NCBI GenBank assembly: GCA_026391775.1
Contig: JAPLDK010000052.1
Coordinates: 1-64,000, forward strand
Source of the DNA: Bacteroidota bacterium
GTDB lineage: Bacteria; Bacteroidota; Bacteroidia; Bacteroidales; FEN-979
Direction: 5' to 3'
Length of the DNA stretch: 64,000 bases
Shown here: piece after piece, positions 24,767-33,245 of the stretch
Position numbering within the stretch: the first letter of the stretch is position 1
Layout: every line of letters begins with the position of its first letter
The notes under the pieces: model-generated
Told to the model about the DNA's origin: nothing
Databases searched by the model: none
The model's input: only the letters and a program-made list of their open reading frames with translations
Program-made: the position numbers and the translations under genes

Positions 24767-25381
24767 TTATAAGTTTAGATTGGTTTTTTTTGCTTCATAA
24801 TAAGCAAGCCCGTTTTCAGTTGCAATACCACGGATGAAGTTATCTATCATTACATCGAATATCGTCCTGAATGAGAATTTTTCGGCAGGGAAAAACTCGG
24901 GGTTGTGAAGATCCATAAGCCTCCGGATGTATAACCGGGCTATCAGTTCAACACTCAGATCGGTGCGGTACATGCCCTGGCCGATCCCCTTGGAAAGGTT
25001 AATCTGAATCTTCTGGAAAATAAAATCAATTCGCTCATCTACATGTTTATGATAGATCTCAGGATAGTATTTCTTCAGGTCAAAGGTCATTGATGGGCTT
25101 ATATCCCTGAAATGTTCCCCGATCTCCTTGCTTACTGTAAGAAGGATATCAATGGCATTGATCCCTTCAAAATTATACTGGAAAAAAATAACTTCAAAAT
25201 TCTGGCGCTCAAGTTCAAGCAGCTTTTCTACCAGTTCATGTTTACTGGTTACATACTCATAAAGTTTCTTCTTGGAGAAGCCTAAATCCCTGCAAATATC
25301 ATCTATGGAAACAGACCGGACCCCGTATTTAAAGAACAGCTCTCTTACTTTTTCCAGTATGTCCTTCAGTGTGTTATCCAT
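24767..25381 (-). CDS. TetR-family transcriptional regulator
   Basis: A 204-residue regulator with an N-terminal helix-turn-helix (YGVRSVSIDDICRDLGFSKK, then KLYEYVTSKHELV) and a helical C-terminal domain. I start at the ATG at 25381 rather than 25423, because the -7 element occupies 25421-25428. It precedes the tolC-like gene by 15 bases on the same strand and probably controls both itself and tolC. It is a paralogue of the TetR at 17964. Confidence 0.9.
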   Translation of the reverse strand: MDNTLKDILEKVRELFFKYGVRSVSIDDICRDLGFSKKKLYEYVTSKHELVEKLLELERQNFEVIFFQYNFEGINAIDILLTVSKEIGEHFRDISPSMTFDLKKYYPEIYHKHVDERIDFIFQKIQINLSKGIGQGMYRTDLSVELIARLYIRRLMDLHNPEFFPAEKFSFRTIFDVMIDNFIRGIATENGLAYYEAKKTNLNL

Positions 25382-25420
25382 CAAAATAACATAAAAAAAT
25401 TCCAGGTTATTATGAATTTG

Positions 25421-25428
25421 CAAAGATA
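25421..25428 (-). promoter_or_regulatory. -7 promoter element of the tetR-tolC unit
   Basis: The minus strand reads TATCTTTG. It is about 40 bases upstream of the chosen ATG at 25381, and overlaps the more upstream candidate start, arguing against that one. Confidence 0.5.
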
Positions 25429-25527
25429 GGAAATTCCGGTATTAAGAAACAAAACACTTACAAAAAGTTTCTTCATGTCAGAAGGTAGCAGTCGTTTCCG
25501 CTGCTTCAGCTGTTCAGTGCGATTTTG

Positions 25528-25535
25528 TACATTTG
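25528..25535 (+). promoter_or_regulatory. -7 promoter element of the M14 peptidase gene
   Basis: TACATTTG lies 19 bases before the ATG at 25555. Since it falls after an earlier in-frame ATG at 25525, it supports the later start. Confidence 0.5.
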
Positions 25536-25554
25536 GTGCAGGAAAATTCAACAA

Positions 25555-27390
25555 ATGAAACGAACAATACTGTCCATTATTCTTATCGCGTCGGGTTTAT
25601 ACGGCTTCACGGAACAGGACTGGCAAACCTGGTATGAACATTCAGGAGGGACCGAAACTCCCAGGTATGAACAGACCATAGCATTCTGTAAAAAGCTTGC
25701 AAAAGCTTCGACTATGGTTCATTACACCCGTTTCGGAAAAAGTGCCCAGGGCAGGGATCTCCCCTTGCTTATCATCGATAAAGACGGCCTTACCGATCCT
25801 GATGCCATCAGGAAGAAAGGTCGGGTGATACTGCTGTTACAAGCCTGTATTCATCCGGGTGAAAGCGAAGGGAAGGATGCCGGACTTATGCTGATCAGGG
25901 ATATGGTCATTGGCAGTGAAGGCAGGCCAGTTCACAAAACATCGGAATTCGGGCATACAGTCTCGACATCAGGATTAAAGAGCCTCCTTAACGGTGTTTC
26001 CCTGGTATTTATTCCGATTTTCAATGTTGACGGGCATGAACGTTTTGGCCCGTATAACCGAATTAACCAGAACGGTCCCAGGGAAATGGGTTGGAGGGTT
26101 AATGCAAATAACCTTAACCTTAACCGGGATTATCTCAAAGCTGAAACTCCTGAGATGAAGGCCTGGCTGAAACTCTTCAATCACTGGATGCCCGAATTGT
26201 TCATTGACAGCCATACAACCGACGGTGCAGATTATCAATATGTGCTTACCTATCTCGTGGAAATTTTCGGCGATATGGATGAGGGCCTGACAAACTGGGC
26301 CACTGACAGTTTTATACCTGAAATGAAAGACCATTTGATGAGAAGTGGGTTCCCTGCATTTCCTTATGTGAATTTCCGCAGATGGCATGACCCTAAAAGC
26401 GGACTGATCACCAATGTTGCGCCACCCATGCTTTCCCAGGGATATACAGCATTACGAAACAGGCCGGGCCTGCTGATAGAAACACATATGCTGAAACCTT
26501 ACGATAAGAGGGTCGAAGGAACCTATGAATGCATTAAAACATGCCTCGAAATCTTACAGAAAGAGGGAAAACATCTGAGGATGCTTGAACAGGAGGCAGA
26601 CCGTTTTCTCATTTCCGGTGATTTCATCAAACAGTCTTTCCCCCTTCAGTTTGAGACAAGCATGAAAGACAGTGTCATCATGGATTTTCTTGGATTTGAG
26701 TATAAGGTAATGAAAAGCGAGATCAGCGGAGGGGAATGGATCAAGTACAGCAACACCCCCGCAACTTTTAAAATACCGTATTTCTCCACTGCCAGGCCGG
26801 TTATAAGCGTGAGTCTGCCCCTGGCATATATTATTCCCGTTGAGTGGGAAGAGATCATCTCCAGGCTGGAACTCCACGGAACCGCCATACGCCGGATTCC
26901 CAGGGACACAGTCATCAGCATACAGACATATAAATTCAAAAACCCGAAATGGCAGCAAAGCTCTTACGAAGGCCATCATTCCATGTCCAATATTGAATAT
27001 GACGAGATCACCGAGACCCGCCTTATTCCCAGGGGTTCTGCAATCGTTGCTGTGAACCAGCAATGCGGGCGGATCATACCTCATTTTCTGGAACCGAAAG
27101 GCAACGGTTCTATGGTTTACTGGGGTTATTTTGATGCAGTTTTCGAGCAGAAGGAATATGCCGAAAATTATGTGCTTGAGCGGATGGCTGAAAAAATGCT
27201 GGGCGAGAACCCCGGGTTGAGTAAGGAGTTTGAGGCCAGGAAAACTTCCGATACAACATTTGCGAAATCACCACAGCTTATCCTTAACTGGTTTTATAAC
27301 AAGTCACCCTATATCGACAGCCGGAAAGGGATTTACCCGGTTGTAAAGGTTAACGACAGGAAACTGCTGGATGCCCTGATCAGGATGTAG
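25555..27390 (+). CDS. M14-family zinc carboxypeptidase, exported
   Basis: A 611-residue metallopeptidase. Residues 1-18 look like a signal peptide. The catalytic domain covers about 35-400. Zinc ligands are His100 and Glu103 in HPGESEG and His220 in IDSHTTDG. NLNRDYLKAETPE (about 188-200) is the substrate-carboxylate region, and Glu309 in LLIETHM is the probable general base. The C-terminal 200 residues have no assigned domain. The likely role is trimming amino acids or peptides outside the cytoplasm, in keeping with the amino-acid-fermenting theme. It converges with the selenium operon with only two bases between stop codons. Confidence 0.85.
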   Translation: MKRTILSIILIASGLYGFTEQDWQTWYEHSGGTETPRYEQTIAFCKKLAKASTMVHYTRFGKSAQGRDLPLLIIDKDGLTDPDAIRKKGRVILLLQACIHPGESEGKDAGLMLIRDMVIGSEGRPVHKTSEFGHTVSTSGLKSLLNGVSLVFIPIFNVDGHERFGPYNRINQNGPREMGWRVNANNLNLNRDYLKAETPEMKAWLKLFNHWMPELFIDSHTTDGADYQYVLTYLVEIFGDMDEGLTNWATDSFIPEMKDHLMRSGFPAFPYVNFRRWHDPKSGLITNVAPPMLSQGYTALRNRPGLLIETHMLKPYDKRVEGTYECIKTCLEILQKEGKHLRMLEQEADRFLISGDFIKQSFPLQFETSMKDSVIMDFLGFEYKVMKSEISGGEWIKYSNTPATFKIPYFSTARPVISVSLPLAYIIPVEWEEIISRLELHGTAIRRIPRDTVISIQTYKFKNPKWQQSSYEGHHSMSNIEYDEITETRLIPRGSAIVAVNQQCGRIIPHFLEPKGNGSMVYWGYFDAVFEQKEYAENYVLERMAEKMLGENPGLSKEFEARKTSDTTFAKSPQLILNWFYNKSPYIDSRKGIYPVVKVNDRKLLDALIRM

Positions 27391-27392
27391 GC

Positions 27393-29669
27393 TTAGATAA
27401 TGAGTATCCTGTTGTTTCCGGGGATTATTCTTCCGATAATTGAAACATTGGAAATCCCTTCAGCGGCAAGGGCTGAAATTGCCGGGCCTGCCTGCTGTTC
27501 AGGCAATGCGACAAGCAAACCTCCTGAGGTTTGTGCATCTGCCAGCAGTAATTTCACAAGTTCTGGTACCGATGGGCCGCAATCAAGCATCCCGCTCACA
27601 AACTCCAGGTTGTTTTTTGTGCCGCCCGGTATCATACCTGCCACTGCATAGGCCCAGGCTGAAGGAAGCAAGGGCACTTTTTCCCAAAGGATCTCAGCGC
27701 TTAAGCCTCCGGCACACAGCATCTCTTTCAGATGTCCGAGCAGCCCGAATCCTGTCACATCGGTGCAGGCATGTACATCGAATTGCCTCAGCAGTTCGGC
27801 CGGCCTTTTATTCAGTGCCGACATTATACTGATTGCTCCGGTTGCTGCTTCCCGGCTGGCATAATCCCTTTTTACCGCTGTGCTGATGATCCCTGTCCCC
27901 AGTGGTTTTGTAAGGAGTAGTGCATCTCCTGCCTGAGGGGTTGAGTTCTTCCATATCTTATGCGGATGAACCTCCCCGCAGACCACCAAGCCGAATTTCG
28001 GCTCTTCATCCTCAATGCTGTGCCCTCCTATTATTGAAATACCTGCTTCTGCCACTTTATCAGAAGCCCCCCGGATGATCTGCTCAAGTACCTCAAAGGG
28101 GATCTTCTTTTCAGGGAAGGCAACAATGCTCAGAGCAAACAACGGCCTGCCCCCCATTGCCCAGATATCGCTGAGGGCGTTGGCCGCAGCAATGGCGCCA
28201 TAATGATACGGATCATCCACAACCGGAGGGATGAAATCGACAGTCTGAACAATGGCTTTCTCCTCACTGAACAGGTAAACCGAAGCATCATCGGATGTCT
28301 CCGTGCCTACGAGTATGTTTTTTCCAAGGGGAGGGGGAATATTTTTCAGGATCTTTTCAAGCGTCTGGGGCTTGATCTTACAGGCGCAACCCAATGCATG
28401 GGTATACCTGGTAAGACGTATTTCATCATTTTTGACTGCGGATGAGGTTCCGGTTTCGGAAACAGCCGGGGGTTTGCTTTCTGATGTGATTCGGGCTTCA
28501 GCCTTTTGTTCTATGGAATGGATGGATTTAACTTTGTTTTTCCTTCCGGTGATGATCTCAACCGCAGTGTCAATTTGTTCAGCAGTGCTCATTCTTCCGA
28601 CAGAAAACCGTATCGTTCCCAGTGCATACTCGCGTGGCACATTCATGGCCAGCAGGACTGCCGAAATGATTTCAATTCCTGCATGGCAGGCTGCACCGGC
28701 AGATACCGCCAGCCCTTTCCATTCATTCAGCAGTACCGAAGCATCCCTTCCCCTGAAACCCAGGCTTAAAGTATTGGGAAGACGTAACTCCGGATGGCCG
28801 TTAAGCCTTATATCGGGCATGGCGGAGGCAATACCATCATGAAGCCTTTCACGCAGATTCTTGAGTTTTTTGACCAGTGACCAGTGACCAGTAGCCAGTG
28901 ACTCGTCAATTACCAGTTCTGCGGCTTTACCCAGGCCGGCAATGCCCATGATATTTTCAGTACCCGCCCTCAGGCCTTGCTCATGGTCTGCACCATGAAG
29001 GATCTTTGTAAGCCTTGTTCCCCTGCGGCAAAACAGGGCGCCGACGCCTTTTGGAGCATAAAATTTATGCCCTGCAACCGATAAAAGGTCGACATGCATT
29101 TTTAGCACATCCACCGGTATTTTCCCAATGGATTGAGCTGCATCACAATGAAGTACAATGCCATGCTCCCTGGATATTCTTCCTATCTCTTCTATGGGCT
29201 GAATTGTTCCGACCTCATTGTTGGCATGCATGATGCTTGCAAGAATAGTCCCGGGGCGTATTGCCTTTTTAAAATCATCAGGATCTACCATGCCCCGGCT
29301 GTCGACAGACAGCCAGGTGATTTCAAATCCCATGGTCCCAAGAAACCGGCAAACTTCAGTGACTGCCGGGTGTTCGACCGCAGAGGTGATAATATGACGG
29401 CCCTTGCCGGCATTTGCAAAAGCAAAGCCTTTCAGGGCCAGGTTATTCGATTCAGTGCCTCCGCCTGTGAAAATGATCTCATCGGCATTGGCATTAAGCA
29501 TCAGGGCCAGGTCTTTTCGGGCGTTCTCAACTGCCTGCCTTGCAATTATCCCGAACTCATGGGAGCTGGAAGGGTTTCCAAAGATCTCCCCGAGAAATGG
29601 GCGCATGGCCTCCGCAACCGGTAAATCCAGCGGGGTAGTGGCATTATAATCAAGATAAACCGGGATCAT
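27393..29669 (-). CDS. selD: Cysteine desulfurase (NifS/IscS-like) fused to selenide, water dikinase (SelD)
   Basis: A 758-residue fusion. Residues 1-380 or so are a PLP cysteine desulfurase/selenocysteine lyase: HCDAAQS (about 174-180), PLP Lys202 in AGHKFYAPKG, and catalytic Cys328 in SAGAACHAG. A polar linker (about 381-415) leads to SelD (about 416-758), which makes selenophosphate from selenide and ATP. The SelD active site is GCACKI, with Cys428 and Lys431 matching Cys17 and Lys20 of E. coli SelD; it is Cys, not selenocysteine, as there is no in-frame TGA. TDVTGFGLLGHLKEM is also diagnostic. The fusion would pass selenium from lyase to kinase. The start codon lies 20 bases inside mnmH. 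Residues 257-266 come from a heptamer repeat inserted in the DNA. Confidence 0.93.
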   Translation of the reverse strand: MIPVYLDYNATTPLDLPVAEAMRPFLGEIFGNPSSSHEFGIIARQAVENARKDLALMLNANADEIIFTGGGTESNNLALKGFAFANAGKGRHIITSAVEHPAVTEVCRFLGTMGFEITWLSVDSRGMVDPDDFKKAIRPGTILASIMHANNEVGTIQPIEEIGRISREHGIVLHCDAAQSIGKIPVDVLKMHVDLLSVAGHKFYAPKGVGALFCRRGTRLTKILHGADHEQGLRAGTENIMGIAGLGKAAELVIDESLATGHWSLVKKLKNLRERLHDGIASAMPDIRLNGHPELRLPNTLSLGFRGRDASVLLNEWKGLAVSAGAACHAGIEIISAVLLAMNVPREYALGTIRFSVGRMSTAEQIDTAVEIITGRKNKVKSIHSIEQKAEARITSESKPPAVSETGTSSAVKNDEIRLTRYTHALGCACKIKPQTLEKILKNIPPPLGKNILVGTETSDDASVYLFSEEKAIVQTVDFIPPVVDDPYHYGAIAAANALSDIWAMGGRPLFALSIVAFPEKKIPFEVLEQIIRGASDKVAEAGISIIGGHSIEDEEPKFGLVVCGEVHPHKIWKNSTPQAGDALLLTKPLGTGIISTAVKRDYASREAATGAISIMSALNKRPAELLRQFDVHACTDVTGFGLLGHLKEMLCAGGLSAEILWEKVPLLPSAWAYAVAGMIPGGTKNNLEFVSGMLDCGPSVPELVKLLLADAQTSGGLLVALPEQQAGPAISALAAEGISNVSIIGRIIPGNNRILII
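28871..28905. repeat. Tandem heptamer repeat inside the desulfurase-selD gene
   Basis: Five consecutive 7-base units: TGACCAG three times, then TAGCCAG and TGACTCG. They are translated in the desulfurase domain (minus strand) as the SLATGHWSLV loop around residue 260, without breaking the frame. The low-complexity repeat contrasts with the surrounding coding sequence. Confidence 0.8.
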
Positions 29670-30696
29670 TTTTGCTGTTTTTTAATATTGCAAGTATCTT
29701 TTTTGCATGATGGCGGGGGTCGCTTCCTTTTAGTTTAATGGTTAAAATATCCTTATTCTGCCGCTTCTCAATAGCTTTCCTGTAAGCTTTATCATAATAC
29801 TCCAATACAATTTCAGCGACCAGGCTGAAATTACTTTCAGAAAGCGCTTTTGAAGCGAGATTGTAGCGTGTCCCTCCAAGCCCTTCACGGATCCTGAACA
29901 AAGCTTCAGCAAGCAACTCCTTGTCAAACCCGGCATATTCAGCAACCAGCCTGTTGATCCTTTGCTTTTTATCCATTACCACTTCAACCAGTTTGCCATT
30001 TGAGATCTGTTCAAAAACCGGTGGAGGCAGTGTAACCTTCCCGATACTCCTGCTCTCGTCCTCCATCCATATCCGCTTTCTGAAATCCATCTCTGCCCAA
30101 AGCCTGTAAAGGTTGTTTTCGAACTGCTCATTACCGGGCTGAAGCCCCTGCCCCAGGGCTCCGAATACCGAACCTTTATGGGACGCAATGTTTTCGAGAT
30201 CAATTACCTGCTCCCCCAGTGCGGACAACGATTTGAGAATCTCTGTCTTTCCGCATCCTGTATATCCTCCCAGTACCCTTATCTTCGATATTCGAAAGAA
30301 TGATTCACGGATGAAACGGCGATAGGCCTTATACCCGCCTTCGAGCAGGGAAACGTGATATCCGGCGGTTGAGAAGACTTCCGACATCAGTTCGCTTCGC
30401 ATTCCACCCCTCCAGCAGTAAACGGCGACCTTGTTAAAAGGAACATTCCCTTTCAGTTCTTTCAGATAGTTGAAAACTTTAGGAAGGGCAATATCCAGTC
30501 CTTTTAATATGGCCGGCTCACGGCCTTGCTTCTGGTAAAGAGTTCCAATAACCGCTCTTTCATCATCCGTAAATAAAGGGATATTAACAGCGCCGGGAAT
30601 ATGCCCTAAGGTAAATTCTCCGGGAGAACGAACATCCACAAAACTGTAAGTTCCTTCAAGATCAAGAAAAGTGTCAGCCTTTGTTTTTGATACCAT
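29650..30696 (-). CDS. mnmH: tRNA 2-selenouridine synthase (MnmH/SelU)
   Basis: A 348-residue enzyme that replaces sulfur with selenium in 2-thiouridine at the wobble base of Lys, Glu and Gln tRNAs, using selenophosphate. Residues 1-130 are a rhodanese domain with FVDVRSPGEF and catalytic Cys94 in VYCWRGGMRS. Residues from about 139 form the P-loop domain with Walker A GGYTGCGKTE (143-152). The length is close to E. coli MnmH. It overlaps the desulfurase-SelD start by 20 bases, so its selenophosphate supply is encoded in the same transcript. No selA or selB is visible in this window. Confidence 0.95.
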   Translation of the reverse strand: MVSKTKADTFLDLEGTYSFVDVRSPGEFTLGHIPGAVNIPLFTDDERAVIGTLYQKQGREPAILKGLDIALPKVFNYLKELKGNVPFNKVAVYCWRGGMRSELMSEVFSTAGYHVSLLEGGYKAYRRFIRESFFRISKIRVLGGYTGCGKTEILKSLSALGEQVIDLENIASHKGSVFGALGQGLQPGNEQFENNLYRLWAEMDFRKRIWMEDESRSIGKVTLPPPVFEQISNGKLVEVVMDKKQRINRLVAEYAGFDKELLAEALFRIREGLGGTRYNLASKALSESNFSLVAEIVLEYYDKAYRKAIEKRQNKDILTIKLKGSDPRHHAKKILAILKNSKNDPGLS

Positions 30697-30724
30697 AATT
30701 TCGGGAAAGCAGAATTCTGTCCTG

Positions 30725-30732
30725 CAAATCTA
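30725..30732 (-). promoter_or_regulatory. -7 promoter element of the selenium operon
   Basis: The minus strand reads TAGATTTG, about 30 bases before the mnmH ATG. It faces the purF promoter across a 188-base divergent spacer. Confidence 0.45.
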
Positions 30733-30852
30733 CTATTTCATATAGTAACTGCACCGTGCCGGTTTAATTTTATGCAAACGCCTTATCTTTTTGACAACCA
30801 ATATATAAACAGCTTGTTTATGTATAAGCAATAGGGGCATGAAAATTATTTG

Positions 30853-30860
30853 TAATTTTG
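30853..30860 (+). promoter_or_regulatory. -7 promoter element of purF
   Basis: TAATTTTG lies 23 bases before the ATG at 30884. An in-frame ATG at 30839 is upstream of this element, which is one reason to prefer 30884. Confidence 0.5.
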
Positions 30861-30883
30861 CAGCTCATTTATCCTGTTCACGT

Positions 30884-32785
30884 ATGAGCGATTTTATTCA
30901 TCATGAATGCGGGATAGCCCTGGTGAGGCTTCTCAAACCCCTTGAATATTACCTGGCGAAATACGGAACCGCGTTCTATGGTCTAAATAAGCTGCACCTT
31001 CTCATGGAGAAGCAGCATAATCGCGGACAGGATGGGGCAGGGGTGGCAGCTATTAAATTTGACCTCGAACCAGGGAACCGGTTTATCCACCGCCTTCGCT
31101 CCAACGCAGATTCTCCAATACAGGACATCTTCAATAAAATCAGTAAGAAACTCAAAGATATCGAAGAAAGGCATCCCCAGAATCTGCTTGATATTCAATG
31201 GCTGAAGCAGAATATAGATTTCATGGGAGAACTTTACCTGGGCCATTTGCGATACGGCACATTCGGAAAGAATTCATCCCTGAACCTCCATCCCTTTGTT
31301 CGGGAAAATAACTGGCTCACCAAGAATCTCGTCGTGGCTGGTAATTTTAACCTGACCAACGTTGACGAACTCTTTAATAAGCTGATCGACCTGGGCCAAT
31401 ATCCTGTTGAAACCTCAGATACAATTACTATCCTTGAAAAGATAGGACATTTTCTGGATGAAGAAAATGAAGAGTTGTACTGGAAGTTCAAGGGGCAGGG
31501 GTTTAGAAAACGCGAAATCACTTTTGAGATCGCCAGACAGCTGAATGTTCAGAAAATTCTGAGAAAATCGGCAAAGTATTGGGATGGGGGGTACGTCATC
31601 GCAGGAATGTTCGGGCATGGAGATGCGTTTGTAATGCGTGATCCTTCGGGCATTCGTCCGGCTTTTTATTTCAGGAATGACGAGATTGTAGTGGCCACTT
31701 CGGAAAGGCCTGTTATTCAGACTGTGCTGAACGTGGGCATTGATACGGTGAAAGAACTGAAACCGGGTCATGCGCTTATAATAAAAAAGGACGGCAGGGT
31801 CAGCGAGAAGGAATTTACGAAGCCCCTTGAAAAGAAATCCTGTTCCTTTGAACGGATCTATTTTTCCCGGGGTACCGATAAAGACATCTACCAGGAAAGA
31901 AAAAAACTTGGGAAGTTCCTGACTCCCGGTATCCTTAAGGCAATCAATTATGATCTCGAAAATACGGTCTTTTCATATATCCCTAATACTGCGATAGATG
32001 CCTATTACGGGCTTATAGAGGAGATCGGGCAGTACTGCAATAAAATAAAGGCCGATCGTATTATCAAAGCCGGCAGGAACCTGAGCAGGGAGAAACTTGA
32101 AGAGATCCTGAAATTGCAGGCCAGGGTTGAAAAAGTCGCAGTAAAAGACTTGAAGCTAAGAACATTCATTACACAGGATTCCCAGCGCGATGATCTTGCC
32201 GCTCACGTTTACGATGTAACCTGGGGAAGCATTCGTCCGGGCCAGGATAACCTTGTGGTCCTTGACGATTCAATCGTTCGTGGCACAACCCTGAAGCAAA
32301 GCATCATACGGATTCTTAGCAGGCTTGGTCCAAAAAAGATCGTCATTGCTTCTTCAGCGCCTCAGATACGGTATCCCGACTGCTATGGCATAGACATGGC
32401 CAAAATCTCAGATTTCATAGCATTCAAAGCAGCAATTGCACTCCTGAGAGAAACGCACAGGGAAGGGATCATCAACTCAGTGTACAAAAAGGCAAAGTCA
32501 CAGCAGAAGCTTCCGAAGGAAAAGATCGTCAATTTTGTAAAGGAAATTTATGCACCGTTTACTCCTGAAATGATTGCTGATAAGGTTGCCAAACTGGTAA
32601 CTCCCTCAGCCTGCCCGGCTGAAGTACACATTGTTTACCAAACAATTGACGACCTGCACAAAGCCTGCCCGGGCCATACGGGTGACTGGTATTTTGCCGG
32701 GGACTATCCGACTCCCGGTGGGAATAAGGTGTCGAATATGGCATTCATCAATTATATTGAAGGGAAGGACGTGAGGGCGTACTGA
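30884..32785 (+). CDS. purF: Amidophosphoribosyltransferase, Bacteroidota long form
   Basis: A 633-residue enzyme for the first committed step of purine synthesis (PRPP and glutamine to phosphoribosylamine). The N-terminal Ntn glutaminase starts MSDFIHHECGIALVRL. The catalytic Cys is residue 9, so a short propeptide must be removed, as in Bacillus PurF. KQHNRGQDGAG follows. The C-terminal phosphoribosyltransferase carries the PRPP loop VVLDDSIVRGTT. At more than 600 residues it is longer than the 470-510 of most PurF, with extra segments after the glutaminase start, a form I associate with Bacteroidota. The start is chosen from the promoter position. Confidence 0.9.
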   Translation: MSDFIHHECGIALVRLLKPLEYYLAKYGTAFYGLNKLHLLMEKQHNRGQDGAGVAAIKFDLEPGNRFIHRLRSNADSPIQDIFNKISKKLKDIEERHPQNLLDIQWLKQNIDFMGELYLGHLRYGTFGKNSSLNLHPFVRENNWLTKNLVVAGNFNLTNVDELFNKLIDLGQYPVETSDTITILEKIGHFLDEENEELYWKFKGQGFRKREITFEIARQLNVQKILRKSAKYWDGGYVIAGMFGHGDAFVMRDPSGIRPAFYFRNDEIVVATSERPVIQTVLNVGIDTVKELKPGHALIIKKDGRVSEKEFTKPLEKKSCSFERIYFSRGTDKDIYQERKKLGKFLTPGILKAINYDLENTVFSYIPNTAIDAYYGLIEEIGQYCNKIKADRIIKAGRNLSREKLEEILKLQARVEKVAVKDLKLRTFITQDSQRDDLAAHVYDVTWGSIRPGQDNLVVLDDSIVRGTTLKQSIIRILSRLGPKKIVIASSAPQIRYPDCYGIDMAKISDFIAFKAAIALLRETHREGIINSVYKKAKSQQKLPKEKIVNFVKEIYAPFTPEMIADKVAKLVTPSACPAEVHIVYQTIDDLHKACPGHTGDWYFAGDYPTPGGNKVSNMAFINYIEGKDVRAY

Positions 32786-32799
32786 AACCAGATACAGAA

Positions 32800-32840
32800 T
32801 GCCAGATGCTGGATATCTGGCATCTGGTATCCAGCATCCA
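32800..32840. repeat. Nested inverted repeat between purF and the HIT gene
   Basis: ATGCTGGATA (806-815 in the last three digits) is the perfect reverse complement of TATCCAGCAT (828-837). A second pair, CCAGATGC and GCATCTGG, is nested with it. Motifs of the CCAGATGC / TATCTGGCATC type recur near 51850. It could act as a two-way terminator between the converging purF and HIT genes, though it lacks a T-run. Confidence 0.65.
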
Positions 32841-32845
32841 AACAA

Positions 32846-33244
32846 TCAAACTTCCAGCGCTTCAGAAATTTTCTTAGCAATTGCAACCAGTTCCTCAGGT
32901 GTGAATTTCAACTTCGGTTTTCGGAAATCCATATCATACATAGTCCTGAGAGGAATCAGATGGATATGAGCATGGGGTACTTCCAGCCCGATAACTGTGA
33001 TGCCGATCCTCTGACATGGCACAACTTTTTCAATAGCTTTGGCAACTTTCTTTGCAAAATTCCAAAGACCGGCATGAAGCTCATTGTCAATATCAAAGAT
33101 ATAGTTTATCTCCTTTTTGGGTATTACCAGGGTATGGCCTTCCTGCAACGGACTGATGTCGAGGAATGCGAGGTAATTTTCGTCTTCAGCGATTTTATAG
33201 CAGGGGATATCTCCATTTACGATACGCGTAAAAATGCTTGCCAT
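32846..33244 (-). CDS. HIT-family nucleotide hydrolase
   Basis: A 132-residue cytoplasmic protein of the Hint/HinT branch that hydrolyses purine nucleotide phosphoramidates or related nucleotides. It begins with FTRIVNGDIPCYKIAED and carries the histidine triad HAHIHLIP. I start at the ATG at 33244 because it is one base from the greA stop and opens with the conserved HIT N-terminus; the frame stays open further upstream into greA. Coupled expression with greA is likely. Confidence 0.92.
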   Translation of the reverse strand: MASIFTRIVNGDIPCYKIAEDENYLAFLDISPLQEGHTLVIPKKEINYIFDIDNELHAGLWNFAKKVAKAIEKVVPCQRIGITVIGLEVPHAHIHLIPLRTMYDMDFRKPKLKFTPEELVAIAKKISEALEV

Positions 33245-33245
33245 A

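Noticed and set aside
28871-28905. CRISPR array
   Set aside because: The repeats are 7 bases with no spacers, and no cas genes are near.
27393-29669. Desulfurase-SelD fusion as a sequencing error joining two genes
   Set aside because: The linker is continuous, in frame and free of a stop, and both active sites are intact; a natural fusion is simpler.
27393-29669. Selenocysteine in SelD
   Set aside because: The active-site codons are for Cys and no in-frame TGA interrupts the gene.
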